A stretch of DNA of 64,000 nt from Bradyrhizobium sp. URHD0069 (GCF_000701345.1 NZ_JNIJ01000005.1:227605-291604), one strand, 5' to 3'; counted from the stretch's first letter, positions 27,794 to 37,098 are shown. Notes: generated by a model not told the origin, from the sequence alone. Numbers and translations are program-made.

Positions 27794-29263
27794 ATGGCGG
27801 ACTACGATCTCGCGATCATCGGCGGCGGACTAAACGGCGTTAGCCTTGCGCGCGACGCCGCCGGTCGCGGCCTGCGGGTAATCCTGCTGGAGCAGGGCGA
27901 CCTCGGCGCAGGCGCATCGCAGGCTTCGCCGCGGCTGATCCACGGTGATCTTTCGGTGCTGGAGCGGAGAGCCTTTCTGCGCGTCCGCGCGGCTTTGGCC
28001 GAACGCGATATCTGGCTGCGGATCGCACCGCATCTGGTGCGCCCGATGCGCTTCGTGATCCCTGCCCATTCCGACGAGCGTCCGTCGTGGTTGCTGCGCT
28101 CGGGGCTGTTGCTCTACGACCGGCTTGCCTCGCGCACGCATCTGCCGGCCTCGGCAACGATCGACGTCACGCATCATCCGATCGGCAACGCACTGAAGCG
28201 GCCATTCGGCACCGCGTTTGAATACTCCGACTGCGTGGTCGACGATTCGCGGCTGGTGATCCTCAACGCCGTCGACGCCGCAGAGCGCGGCGCGTCGATT
28301 CGCACCGGCGCGCGGTGCGTCCGCGCCGACCGGCTCGACACCTGGCGGCTGTCGGCAATCGATCGCGGCCACCGGCAGGTGATCACGGCGAGGGCGTTGG
28401 CCAACGCCACCGGCGCCTGGACGGCGTCGGTGGCGGAAACCGTATTGCGGATGCCGCCGCCAAACCTCGCCACCGTGCAGATGAGCCAGATTGTCGTGCG
28501 GCGTCTGTTCGATACCGACAGCGTCTACGTTTTCCAGAACAGCGATCGGCGGCTGATTTTCGCCAGTCCGTATGAGCGCGATTTCACCCTGATCGGCACC
28601 GTGGGGCACGCGTTCAAAGGAGATCCCGCCATCGTGTCGATGCAGGCTGCCGACGTCGCCTATCTCTGCGACGCGGCGAACCGGTATTTTCGCGAACGCA
28701 TTGAACCGGTCGATGTCGTCAGGACGGTTTCCGGCGCCAACGCGGTGATGGACCCGCAAGGCAGGCGCGCCGCGCGGGATGGCGTGGCGACGTTCGATGC
28801 CGGGCGCGGCAAGGCGCCGCTGCTGACGATGTTCGGTGGCGATGTCACGACGTCGCGGCGGCGCGCGGAGTGGGCCGTCTCCAGGCTTACGCCTTTCTAT
28901 CCGATGTCGGCGCGCTGGACCGCGAAGGCGCCGCTGCCGGGCGGCGATTTTGCGTGGTCGCGGTTCGACGCGCAGCTCGATGTCGTGCGTGAGCGCTGGC
29001 GGTTTCTGACCGAGGCTCAGGCCCAGCGTCTGGTCGCGGCCTATGGCTCGCGCATCGAGGCTGTCCTCGGCGACGCAAAAAGCCGAACCGATCTCGGTCC
29101 GGCGTTCGGGCCGGAACTGACCGGCGCTGAGGTGCGCTATCTCATGGCCAGGGAATGGGCGCGTTTCCCGGATGACATTCTCTGGCGCCGCTCGAAACTA
29201 GGTCTGACCATGCCCCCGCAGGATCGCGACGCGCTGGCAGCGTTCATGGCGACGGCTCCTTGA
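27794..29263 (+). CDS. glpD: Aerobic glycerol-3-phosphate dehydrogenase
   Basis: 489 residues from the ATG at 27794, 10 bp after the upstream gene. The FAD fold reads LAIIGGGLNGVSLARDAAGRG, followed by the DAO/GlpD family blocks LIHGDLSVLERRAFLRVRAA, GHAFKGDPAIV and a C-terminal helical domain. The enzyme oxidises sn-glycerol 3-phosphate to dihydroxyacetone phosphate and feeds electrons to quinone at the inner membrane. No glycerol kinase or facilitator gene is in this window. Confidence 0.88.
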   Translation: MADYDLAIIGGGLNGVSLARDAAGRGLRVILLEQGDLGAGASQASPRLIHGDLSVLERRAFLRVRAALAERDIWLRIAPHLVRPMRFVIPAHSDERPSWLLRSGLLLYDRLASRTHLPASATIDVTHHPIGNALKRPFGTAFEYSDCVVDDSRLVILNAVDAAERGASIRTGARCVRADRLDTWRLSAIDRGHRQVITARALANATGAWTASVAETVLRMPPPNLATVQMSQIVVRRLFDTDSVYVFQNSDRRLIFASPYERDFTLIGTVGHAFKGDPAIVSMQAADVAYLCDAANRYFRERIEPVDVVRTVSGANAVMDPQGRRAARDGVATFDAGRGKAPLLTMFGGDVTTSRRRAEWAVSRLTPFYPMSARWTAKAPLPGGDFAWSRFDAQLDVVRERWRFLTEAQAQRLVAAYGSRIEAVLGDAKSRTDLGPAFGPELTGAEVRYLMAREWARFPDDILWRRSKLGLTMPPQDRDALAAFMATAP

Positions 29264-29356
29264 GTGCCGATAATATTGTGGCCGCGCCCCGCGCCCACGG
29301 TTGAGCCGATGCCGATCCGCCGCTAGCGTGCAGCCACGATTGGGCCGGCGAGGAAC

Positions 29357-30502
29357 ATGGCTGAGGAATTATCGAAACCCGAACCGCAGGCGGTTTCGGC
29401 CGACCTTCCGCTCTTGCGTATCGACGCGGTGGTGAAAACGTTCGGCGGCTTCAGGGCGGTGGATCGGCTGTCACTCGACATCGGGGCGGGTGAGTTTTTT
29501 GCCCTGCTCGGTCCGAGCGGCTGCGGCAAGACCACGCTGTTGCGGATGCTCGCCGGTTTCGAGACGCTGGACGAGGGCCGCATCCTGCTGAATGGGACAG
29601 ACATAGGCCCGGTGCTGCCGCACCAGCGTCCGGTGAACATGATGTTTCAGAATTATGCGCTGTTTCCCCATCTCACCGTGCGGGACAACATCGCGTTTGG
29701 ATTAAGGCGCGCGCGTATGCCGCGCTCCCAGATCGATACGCGCGTGGCTGAGATGATAGCGCTGGTCAAGCTCGAGGGCCTCGAGACGCGAAAGCCCGAT
29801 CAGCTCTCCGGCGGTCAGAAACAGCGCGTGGCGTTGGCGCGCTCGCTGGCGCGCCGGCCGAAAGTGTTGCTGCTCGACGAGCCCCTGGCCGCGCTCGACA
29901 AGAAGCTGCGCGAAAGCACGCAACTTGAATTGATGGAGGTGCAGCGGCGCCTCGGCATGACCTTCATCATCGTCACCCACGATCAGGAAGAGGCGATGAC
30001 GGTAGCCGACCGGATCGGCGTGATGGCTGCTGGCCGGCTCGAACAGGTCGCGACGCCGCGCGAACTCTACGAGGCGCCGGGTTCGCGCTGGATCGCCGAA
30101 TTCGTCGGCGACATCAACCTGTTCGAGGGTCAAGTTGCGTCACGCGAAGCCAATCGCCTGGCGGTTTCGACAAACGCCGGAATGCTTTTGGCCGCGCAGC
30201 CGCGCCAGCCGATCACGAACACCATCGTCGCCGTCGCGATCCGCCCGGAAAAAGTAAAACTGTCGCGGCGCGGCCCGATGCCGGATCCGCTCAATGCGCA
30301 GGCGGTCAACCGGCTGGAAGGTGTCGTGACCGATGTCGGCTATCTCGGCGGTCTCACGACCTACAAGCTGAAGCTCGACAGCGGCGCGGTCTTGCGCTCG
30401 TCGATGGCGAACACGGCGCGCATCGATATCGACGCCTACAGCGCCGGCCAGCGGGTGGTGGCGTGGTTCACGCCCGACGATTGTGTGGTGCTGGAGCAAT
30501 GA
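29357..30502 (+). CDS. ABC transporter ATP-binding protein, polyamine (PotA/PotG) type
   Basis: 381 residues. Walker A GPSGCGKTT (about 52-60), Q-loop MMFQNYALFPHL, signature LSGGQKQRVALARSLA, Walker B VLLLDEPLAALD and H-loop IIVTHDQEEAM are all present. A C-terminal TOBE-like domain follows, as in PotA. It energises import with the two permeases downstream. The three genes overlap or abut, so they form one operon. No substrate-binding protein gene lies beside them. Confidence 0.9.
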   Translation: MAEELSKPEPQAVSADLPLLRIDAVVKTFGGFRAVDRLSLDIGAGEFFALLGPSGCGKTTLLRMLAGFETLDEGRILLNGTDIGPVLPHQRPVNMMFQNYALFPHLTVRDNIAFGLRRARMPRSQIDTRVAEMIALVKLEGLETRKPDQLSGGQKQRVALARSLARRPKVLLLDEPLAALDKKLRESTQLELMEVQRRLGMTFIIVTHDQEEAMTVADRIGVMAAGRLEQVATPRELYEAPGSRWIAEFVGDINLFEGQVASREANRLAVSTNAGMLLAAQPRQPITNTIVAVAIRPEKVKLSRRGPMPDPLNAQAVNRLEGVVTDVGYLGGLTTYKLKLDSGAVLRSSMANTARIDIDAYSAGQRVVAWFTPDDCVVLEQ

Positions 30503-31413
30503 GCGCGCGCCGCATCTTCACTGGTCCGGCGCGCCTTGCCGCGATCGCGCCCTATCTCTGGATGGTGTTGTTTTTCCTGGTGCCGTTCGGCTTCGTGCTG
30601 AAAATCAGCCTGTCGCAGACCGCGATCGCACAGCCGCCCTATCTGCCGGTATTCGATCCGACCCAGGGGTTTGAGGCGATCAAGGCGGCGTTTGCGGCGC
30701 TGTCGCTGGATAATTTCAAGCTGCTGGTCTCCGATCATCTCTATGTTCTGTCGTATTTGCGCAGCCTCGTCGTCGCGGTGGTTTCGACCTCGATCCTCCT
30801 GCTCATCGGCTATCCCATCGCCTACGGCATGGCGCGGCTGCCGCAGCGCTGGCAGAGCGTGGCAATGATGCTGGTAATCGTTCCGTTCTGGACCTCGTTT
30901 CTGATCCGCATCTATGCCTGGATCAACATCCTGCAGCACGACGGCTTGCTCAACCAAATCCTGCTCGCGCTGCATCTGGTATCGGCGCCCGTGGTGTGGC
31001 TGTCGACCGACAGCGCGATGTATATCGGCCTCGTCTATTCCTATCTGCCGTTCATGATTCTGCCGCTCTATGCGACGCTTGCCAAAATGGATCCTTCGTT
31101 GCTGGAGGCCGCCAATGATCTCGGCGCTTCGCCGCTCAGGGCGTTCTGGCTGCTGACGTTTCCGCTGTCGCTGCCGGGCGTCGGCGCGGGGGTCTTGTTG
31201 TGCTTCATTCCCATCGTCGGCGAGTTCGTGATCCCCGATCTTTTGGCCGGCTCCCATTCGCTGATGATCGGTCAGATCCTGTGGCTGGAATTCTTCACCA
31301 ACAAGGACTGGCCGGTGGCCTCCGCTGCCGCGGTCGCGCTCTTGATCCTGCTGGTGCCGCCGCTCCTGCTCTATGACCGGCTGCAGCGCCGCCAATTGGA
31401 GGGCGCACGCTGA
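30499..31413 (+). CDS. ABC transporter permease, PotB/PotH type
   Basis: 304 residues, about six transmembrane helices. The cytoplasmic loop contains EAANDLGASPLRAFWLLTFPLSLPG, the EAA motif that contacts the ATPase. The ATG at 30499 overlaps the upstream stop (ATGA). The family transports spermidine, putrescine or related cationic compounds; the exact substrate is unknown. Confidence 0.9.
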   Translation: MSARRIFTGPARLAAIAPYLWMVLFFLVPFGFVLKISLSQTAIAQPPYLPVFDPTQGFEAIKAAFAALSLDNFKLLVSDHLYVLSYLRSLVVAVVSTSILLLIGYPIAYGMARLPQRWQSVAMMLVIVPFWTSFLIRIYAWINILQHDGLLNQILLALHLVSAPVVWLSTDSAMYIGLVYSYLPFMILPLYATLAKMDPSLLEAANDLGASPLRAFWLLTFPLSLPGVGAGVLLCFIPIVGEFVIPDLLAGSHSLMIGQILWLEFFTNKDWPVASAAAVALLILLVPPLLLYDRLQRRQLEGAR

Positions 31414-32228
31414 TGGCGCGCACGGTGAACCGGATCACGCGTTTCAACATATCGGCGCTGGCGCTCGGGCTCGCGTTTCTGTACCTGCCGATCGTGATTC
31501 TCGTGATCTATTCGTTCAACGCCTCGCGGCTGGTCACGGTGTGGGGCGGCTGGTCGCTGCGCTGGTACACCGAATTTTTCAATGACCGCGCCATGCTGGA
31601 GGCGGCCTGGATGAGCTTGCGCGTCGCGGCGGCCTCGGCCACGATCGCGACGCTGCTCGGCACGCTCGCCGCGGTCGCGCTTTCGCGCGGCGACCGCTTC
31701 AAGGGCCGCACGCTGTTTTCCGGCATGCTCTATGCGCCGCTGGTGATGCCCGAGATCATCACCGGGCTATCGCTGCTGTTGCTGTTCGTGGCGCTGAACG
31801 CCGAGCGCGGGTTCTGGACCGTGACCATCGCGCACACCACGCTGACCATGTGCTTCGTGGCCGTCGTGGTGCAGTCGCGGCTGACCTCGCTCGATCGCAG
31901 CCTGGAAGAAGCGGCGATGGACCTCGGCTGCAACCCGGTGCAGGCGTTTCTATCCGTGACGCTGCCGCTGATCATGCCGGCGATCGCCGCGGGCTGGATG
32001 CTGGCGTTCATCCTGTCGCTTGACGACGTGGTGATCGCGACTTTCACGACCGGTCCCGGTTCGGCGACGCTGCCGATCCGGATCTATTCCGAGGTGCGGT
32101 TAGGAGTGAAGCCCGAGATCAACGCCATCTGCACGCTGTTCATCGCTTTGATCGCGGTGGTGATCGTGGCGGCGTCGTTCGTGTCCAAACTGACGAGAAC
32201 GCGGGGCGAGAGCGCGGCGCCGTTGTAG
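31413..32228 (+). CDS. ABC transporter permease, PotC/PotI type
   Basis: 271 residues with six predicted transmembrane helices and the EAA loop EEAAMDLGCNPVQAFLSVTLP. It starts one base inside the previous stop (TGATG), so it is tightly coupled to the other permease. With the ATPase it would make a complete membrane core. The missing partner is the periplasmic binding protein. Confidence 0.9.
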   Translation: MARTVNRITRFNISALALGLAFLYLPIVILVIYSFNASRLVTVWGGWSLRWYTEFFNDRAMLEAAWMSLRVAAASATIATLLGTLAAVALSRGDRFKGRTLFSGMLYAPLVMPEIITGLSLLLLFVALNAERGFWTVTIAHTTLTMCFVAVVVQSRLTSLDRSLEEAAMDLGCNPVQAFLSVTLPLIMPAIAAGWMLAFILSLDDVVIATFTTGPGSATLPIRIYSEVRLGVKPEINAICTLFIALIAVVIVAASFVSKLTRTRGESAAPL

Positions 32229-32270
32229 CCTGCGGTTCGATCGCAAGTTCCGATTCAATTTTCAAACAGC

Positions 32271-32426
32271 CGTCATTGCGAGGAGCCAACGGGTCTCGCC
32301 TTCGGCGAGCCCGATGACGGGCTCCGCGACGAAGCAATCCATTCTTCCTTTGCGTTGCGAGATGGATTGCTTCGCAGAGCCTGTCATCGGGCGCGCATTC
32401 GCGCGACCCGTTGGCTCGCAATGACG
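32271..32426. repeat. Dispersed palindromic repeat, CGTCATTGCGAG type
   Basis: Perfect outer arms CGTCATTGCGAG (left) and CTCGCAATGACG (right), with inner inverted GAAGCAATCCATTC and GATGGATTGCTTC blocks, give a long hairpin. Copies occur at 33078-33191 and 36926-37011. I recognise this family as one of the most abundant extragenic repeats of bradyrhizobia. Confidence 0.75.
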
Positions 32427-32434
32427 TCGCTCCA

Positions 32435-33040
32435 ATTTCAAATACGCGTTCGCGATCCCGCGGCGGGATGCGCCCGAGGTTTGCGTTTCGTCGTCCCTCG
32501 AAAGAAGAGGGAGCAGGGAATGCCGGATGCGCGCTGCACCCGCGGTCCCGTGTGCAAAAGGGTAGAAAAAAGCGCACACGAGCATACAGGTTCAGCGGAG
32601 GCAATCCGGCATTCCCTGCGCAATGGCTTTACGGCTTATGCCGCGCTCTCCCCGGCGACGAATTCGTCTTGTCACCGTCGCTGCCGGCTTGATGGCGGAT
32701 CGTCTCCGGTCGGATCGATTTCGCCACCGACAGCTTGGCACCAGCAACGGGTGTCGGGACCACACGGTTTTGCCGTACGCAACAACGCCGGTCGTCTGCG
32801 CGCTGTGGACCGCTCACGGATCAAGGATCCGCCCTGCGATCACCTTGCGCGCCGACGCTGCCGCGTCCACCGCATCCCATCCCGCGTTTCGTGACGATCG
32901 CGATACGCCCCTCTTCCCGGGTGAGACGGGCGAACTGATAAAACTGATTTGCCCGACGTGTTAAGCGAAGTTTTGCCCGTCGGGTTGTTTTGCCGCAGCC
33001 CCGGCTCCCGTAGTGCGGGCAGGCAAGCGTAGGGAAAAGC
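32435..33040. repeat. Long dispersed repeat with spurious open frames in several phases
   Basis: A block of about 600 bp between two CGTCATTGCGAG repeats. It has open frames in several phases on both strands with no ribosome site or known domain. The protein reading starting MPDARCTRGPVCKR is one I recall appearing, nearly identical, as a hypothetical many times in Bradyrhizobium genomes. It ends in a hairpin pair TGCCCGACG/CGTCGGG followed by TTGTTTTG, resembling an intrinsic terminator. I treat it as a repeated extragenic element, not as genes. Confidence 0.6.
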
Positions 33041-33077
33041 GTAGCGTGAATGATGGCGGTACGGCTCAATCTATCAA

Positions 33078-33191
33078 CGTCATTGCGAGCCAACGGGTTG
33101 CGCCAATGCGCGCCCGATGACAGCTTCCGCGAAGCAATCCATTCTTTCCTTGCTGTGTGGGATGGATTGCTTCGCTGCGCTCGCAATGACG
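33078..33191. repeat. Dispersed palindromic repeat, CGTCATTGCGAG type, second copy
   Basis: Same outer arms as the repeat at 32271-32426, with a GAAGCAATCCATTC core and its partner GATGGATTGCTTC. It closes the repeat block before the sugar-type permease gene. Confidence 0.75.
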
Positions 33192-33232
33192 TTGGTGATA
33201 GGTCGCCACATAAGAACTGGCGGCTGTATCGC

Positions 33233-34099
33233 TCAGGACTTCACCGCGCCCGCTGTCAGGCCGCCGACCATATAGCGCCTGAACGCGTAATAGATCGCGG
33301 CCGGCGGCAGCGCGTAGATGAACCCCGTCGTCATCAGCAATTCCCACGGCGAATCGTCGGCGGCGAGGAAGTTGCCGAGAGCGACCGGCAGGGTGATATC
33401 GGTATCCCTGGACAGCAGCAGGAACGCGTAGAGATATTCGTTCCAGGCCAGCAGCAGCGCGTAACAGCCGATCGCCACCAGCGACGGCATCATCAGCGGC
33501 AGATAGACCAGCCGGAATATTTGCGGGATGGTGGCGCCGTCCATGATCGCGGCCTCGTCAAGCTCCACCGGCAACTTGTCGGAGGCCTGCTTGAGCACCC
33601 AGATCGCGTAGGGCGAGGCGATCGTCACCATCGCGAGAATCAGCGACCAGTGATTGTTGAGCAGTCCGTAATTGCCCATGGTCCGATACATCGGAACCGC
33701 AAGAAACGCTGCCGGGATGAAGTAGGTGAATAGCGCCAGATTCATCACCCAGCGGCCGCCGGGGACTTTCAACCGCGAGATCGCGAACGCGGTTGCGGTC
33801 GCAATCAGCAGCGTCAGCACGCCGACCGAAACCGCGATGACGGTCGAATTCCAGAACTGGATCCAGAAATCCCGCAGGAAATAGTGCTGCTGGTGAAACA
33901 CGATATGGAAGTTATGCAATGTCGGATGATCGGGCCAGAACTTGCCCGCGAACGCATCTTCCTTCGGCGAGATCGCAAACAGCATCATGTGATAGATCGG
34001 CAGCATGGTCCAGATGAAGACGGGAATGCCGATCAACAGCAGGCGCGCTTCGGTGCTGGCTTCGCGCAAGGACGGCAGCTTGAAGGAGGGGAGCTTCAT
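33233..34099 (-). CDS. Carbohydrate-type ABC transporter permease (MalG-like)
   Basis: 288 residues, six predicted transmembrane helices, and the EAA loop DEAAIMDGATIPQIFRLVYLPLMMP, which contacts the ATPase. The ATG at 34099 overlaps the stop of the upstream permease (ATGA). The family imports sugars, polyols or glycerol phosphate. Operon order is binding protein, permease, then this permease; no ATPase gene follows in the window. Confidence 0.9.
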   Translation of the reverse strand: MKLPSFKLPSLREASTEARLLLIGIPVFIWTMLPIYHMMLFAISPKEDAFAGKFWPDHPTLHNFHIVFHQQHYFLRDFWIQFWNSTVIAVSVGVLTLLIATATAFAISRLKVPGGRWVMNLALFTYFIPAAFLAVPMYRTMGNYGLLNNHWSLILAMVTIASPYAIWVLKQASDKLPVELDEAAIMDGATIPQIFRLVYLPLMMPSLVAIGCYALLLAWNEYLYAFLLLSRDTDITLPVALGNFLAADDSPWELLMTTGFIYALPPAAIYYAFRRYMVGGLTAGAVKS

Positions 34100-34971
34100 C
34101 GCGACAGCCGTTTCATCATGAAATACATCAGCGGAAGCACGAACGGCAGCGCGCAGACGATCGAGGCCATCGCAAGCGAGAGTTGGTCGAGCCGGAGATA
34201 GCGGATGCCGAGCGTCGACAGCACATGGGTGAGGTCGGCCGGGCCGCCGCCGGTCAACAGATACACGCTGTTGAAGTCGCCGAGCGTCCAGATCATCGAA
34301 AGCAGCGTGCAGGTCAGATACAGCGTCCGCACCGACGGCCAGGTGATGTAGCGGAATTTCTGCCACCAGGTCGCGCCGTCGACGTCCGCCGCTTCAAATA
34401 GATCGCCCGGGATCGCCAGCCGTCCGGTCATCAGGATCAAGGTCCAGAACGGCAGCGACTTCCAGATATGCATCATGATCGCCATCGTCAGCGCGACGGT
34501 CGGATCGTTGAGCCAGTTCGGACCGTCTTCGCCGGTGAACTTGAAGATGAGGTGGTTGACCATGCCCCATTCGGGATTGAACATGAATCGGACCGACAGG
34601 ATGGTCGGTATTGAAGGCACCGCCCAAGGCAGGATGAATAAAACCGACAGCCATCTGATCCACGAGCGCTCCTGAATGAAGAAGCCCGACAGGAACAGCG
34701 CCACCAGCATCTTGAAGTTGATGCCGATCACCAGGAACACCAGCGTGTTGATGGCGGCCCGGGCAAAAATCGGATCGTTGTAAAGTGCGACGTAGCTCGA
34801 CGGATGGCGCGCCAGCCATAGCCCGTAACCAACCGGATAAATCACGAAGGCGAGGAACACGAGCGCATATGGTGCCAGCAGCACGATGCCCCAGACCTGC
34901 GGGGTCGACAGACGTCCCGCCAACGGTGCGCCTGGTATCGCCTGATCCGAGGTCGAAAGCGTGATCGCCAT
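34096..34971 (-). CDS. Carbohydrate-type ABC transporter permease (MalF-like)
   Basis: 291 residues, six predicted transmembrane helices, with the EAA-type segment FEAADVDGATWWQKFRYITWP. It pairs with the downstream permease to form the membrane channel. A repeat lies between it and the binding-protein gene. Confidence 0.9.
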   Translation of the reverse strand: MAITLSTSDQAIPGAPLAGRLSTPQVWGIVLLAPYALVFLAFVIYPVGYGLWLARHPSSYVALYNDPIFARAAINTLVFLVIGINFKMLVALFLSGFFIQERSWIRWLSVLFILPWAVPSIPTILSVRFMFNPEWGMVNHLIFKFTGEDGPNWLNDPTVALTMAIMMHIWKSLPFWTLILMTGRLAIPGDLFEAADVDGATWWQKFRYITWPSVRTLYLTCTLLSMIWTLGDFNSVYLLTGGGPADLTHVLSTLGIRYLRLDQLSLAMASIVCALPFVLPLMYFMMKRLSR

Positions 34972-35019
34972 TATTCCCTACTCTACTCCCAGCCAATGTC
35001 GGCGGCAGCTTTCATTTCA

Positions 35020-35142
35020 CGTCGTCCCTGCGGAAGCAGGGACCCATACGCCGCAGCCCTAATTTTGAGCGACGCTGTTCGACGGCTGTCGCGCAACGAC
35101 TGAAGGCTGTGGTTATGGGTCCCCGCGTTCGCGGGGACGACG
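35020..35142. repeat. Dispersed palindromic repeat, CGTCGTCCC type
   Basis: Arms CGTCGTCCCTGCGGAAGCAG plus GGACCCATA (left) and TATGGGTCC plus CCGCGTTCGCGGGGACGACG (right) form a long stem. It lies in the operon between the binding-protein gene and the permease genes, so it will be present in the transcript and could change downstream expression. Confidence 0.7.
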
Positions 35143-35175
35143 GTAATGCATTGGCGGCGGCCGGCATCCTTTACG

Positions 35176-36564
35176 CTAGCCGGCGATTTCCTTGAGGCGG
35201 GCGATCAGTTCATCGACGGCCTTTTCGACCGGCACCTTCTCGCTGACCACGCGGTTCATCGCCTTGGCCCAGACATTCTCATTGTTCAGGATGGTGAACT
35301 TGTAGTTCCGGGTGAAGTCGAACGGCTGGGTGCCGCCGGTGAACTGGGTATAGACCGCCTTGCGATGGCGGTCAGCTTGCCAGAACGGACTCTGCTGGCT
35401 CGCCGTCGTGACCGGGAACCAGCGGCCGAGCGCACCCTCGACATAGGGCCGAAGATTTTCCTCCTGCATCAGGAATTTGACGAATTCCTTGCCTTCCGCC
35501 TTGTTCTTGGCGTTCGCGAAGATCAGCCCGGTCTTGACGTCGGAACGGTATTTGATCGGCGTGCCGTCCGGCTTGTTGGGAAAGGACGCGGTGATGATGG
35601 TTTCGTCATACGCCTTCTTGCCGGCGGCGCGTTGCTCGGGCGTCAGCGCGGGATTGTTGGCATCGTCGAGCCACTTCGCCGCGATCGAGATCGTGAAATT
35701 GTGCGTCATCACGATCGTCTTGTTGTGGAAGGCGACGTTGTTGTCCGGGTCCTTCCAGGTGGTGGACGACGGCGGCGTGCAGCCCCTGACATAGGTGTCG
35801 GTGTAGTCCTTCAGCGCGCCGATCAGGCCCTGCCGGACCTTGGGATCGTCGACCAGAAGCTTGCCGTTCTCGTCGACGAGGTTGACGTTATAGGCGTCCA
35901 TGAAGGTGTAGAACGACTGGAACGAGTCGGTGGATTCTACGCCCATCGGCTGGCCGACGGCGAAGATGCGCTGGCCGGTGGCCTTGCGGATGGCGGGCTG
36001 CACCTTGTCGCACCAGAACGACCAGTAATCCGCCCATTTGGTCGGGATGTCGCTCTGCTTGAAGCCGGCCTGCTCCAGCATGTCGCCCCAGATCTGCACG
36101 TGCATGCTCTGCTGCTTCAGCGGGAAGCCGTAATAGCCTCGCTTCTTGGTGACATCGTTGAGCAGAAAGGCGGTTTCCAGCGTGTTCGGCGCGAACGCCG
36201 ATTTCATCGGCAGCAGGATGTCCGAGAGATCCTCGAGCTTGCCCTCGAACGCCCATTTGCCCTGCGCCTGCACGTCGTAAGTATCGGAATAGGCGACATC
36301 GGGCACCGTGCCGGAATCCAGCGCCGCCACCGTCTTCGGAATCATGTCCTGAATGGCGTATTGCGACAGCTCGACCTTGATCCCGGTCTTGGCCTCGAAC
36401 TTCTTGATCGTCTCCAGCAGCGCGTCGTCTTCGGACTTGTAGAAGCCCTTGCCGAACCAGACCGTGATCTTCTTCTCCTGCGCCACAGCTGGCGTGGCCG
36501 CGTAAGCAAGGCCGATGGCGGCGGAGACCGCCAACGCAAGTGCGCGTATTCCCCTGGGTTTCAC
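35176..36564 (-). CDS. ABC transporter substrate-binding protein, sugar type
   Basis: 462 residues with a clear signal peptide (MKPRGIRALALAVSAAIGLA, cleavage after AVAQ). The mature part begins EKKITVWFGKG and continues as a family 1 extracellular solute-binding protein, with the usual TGIKVELSQY opening. It binds its ligand in the periplasm and delivers it to the permeases downstream. The exact ligand is not predictable. Confidence 0.9.
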   Translation of the reverse strand: MKPRGIRALALAVSAAIGLAYAATPAVAQEKKITVWFGKGFYKSEDDALLETIKKFEAKTGIKVELSQYAIQDMIPKTVAALDSGTVPDVAYSDTYDVQAQGKWAFEGKLEDLSDILLPMKSAFAPNTLETAFLLNDVTKKRGYYGFPLKQQSMHVQIWGDMLEQAGFKQSDIPTKWADYWSFWCDKVQPAIRKATGQRIFAVGQPMGVESTDSFQSFYTFMDAYNVNLVDENGKLLVDDPKVRQGLIGALKDYTDTYVRGCTPPSSTTWKDPDNNVAFHNKTIVMTHNFTISIAAKWLDDANNPALTPEQRAAGKKAYDETIITASFPNKPDGTPIKYRSDVKTGLIFANAKNKAEGKEFVKFLMQEENLRPYVEGALGRWFPVTTASQQSPFWQADRHRKAVYTQFTGGTQPFDFTRNYKFTILNNENVWAKAMNRVVSEKVPVEKAVDELIARLKEIAG

Positions 36565-36769
36565 GTCGTTCTCCCTGTTTGTTTCTTGCCGGATCTTCTT
36601 AACCGGTTGGATAAAAGACTAACGCATTGCCGCGGGCTGATCCAGATGATCAATCTGCATCTTCCGTGAATGTTGCCGGCGCCGGAGGTCAGCCGAACTC
36701 GTCGTCGAAGCGTTAGGGCAAACCCTGGACGAGCGATTTCATGAAGCCAATCGGTTCAACCACTCCGGA

Positions 36770-36886
36770 CCTCACCTGAGGAGCCGGCGAAGCGTAGCGC
36801 AACCGGGCGTATCGAAGGATAGCAGGTTGCATGGCCATCGCCGGCGGCCATCCTTCGAGGCGCATCGCCTGGGCGATGCTCCTCAG
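36770..36886. repeat. Dispersed repeat, ACCTCACCTGAGGAGC/GCTCCTCAG type
   Basis: The arms CCTGAGGAGC and GCTCCTCAG and the inner CGAAGGAT/ATCCTTCG pair give an imperfect palindrome. A relative lies at 63651-63745. Both copies are followed by the same 16 bases, AGAGCCTGACCGAAAA. Confidence 0.65.
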
Positions 36887-36925
36887 AGCCTGACCGAAAA
36901 GCGGCCAATAGAATAGGCCACTTCT

Positions 36926-37011
36926 CGTCATTGCGAGGAGCGAAGCGACGAAGCAATCCACTAACAGCCATATTAAATCCTTTGGATTGCTCCGCTACGC
37001 TCGCAATGACG
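36926..37011. repeat. Dispersed palindromic repeat, CGTCATTGCGAG type, third copy
   Basis: Outer arms CGTCATTGCGAG and CTCGCAATGACG with GAAGCAATCC and GGATTGCTCC inside. It is a shorter variant of the copies near 32.3 and 33.1 kb. Confidence 0.7.
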
Positions 37012-37098
37012 GTCTCAAAATCCGTTATTTTGTTGCATGCATTTCCGGTCATACTCTCAGGATGAGGTCCGGACAGAATGCCGATAGGAAATGCTGAG

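Noticed and set aside
26233..27795. A 520-residue minus-strand frame opposite the GGDEF-EAL gene
   Set aside because: Composition typical of antisense shadow; the plus-strand frame has intact EAL motifs.
32271..32426. Considered as a CRISPR-like repeat together with the other palindromes
   Set aside because: The copies are kilobases apart, self-palindromic and without regular spacers; no cas genes are present.
32355..32894. A 179-residue plus-strand frame in the repeat block, tempting as a hypothetical gene
   Set aside because: Several phases are open over the same stretch on both strands, no ribosome site is present, and the sequence belongs to a dispersed repeat.
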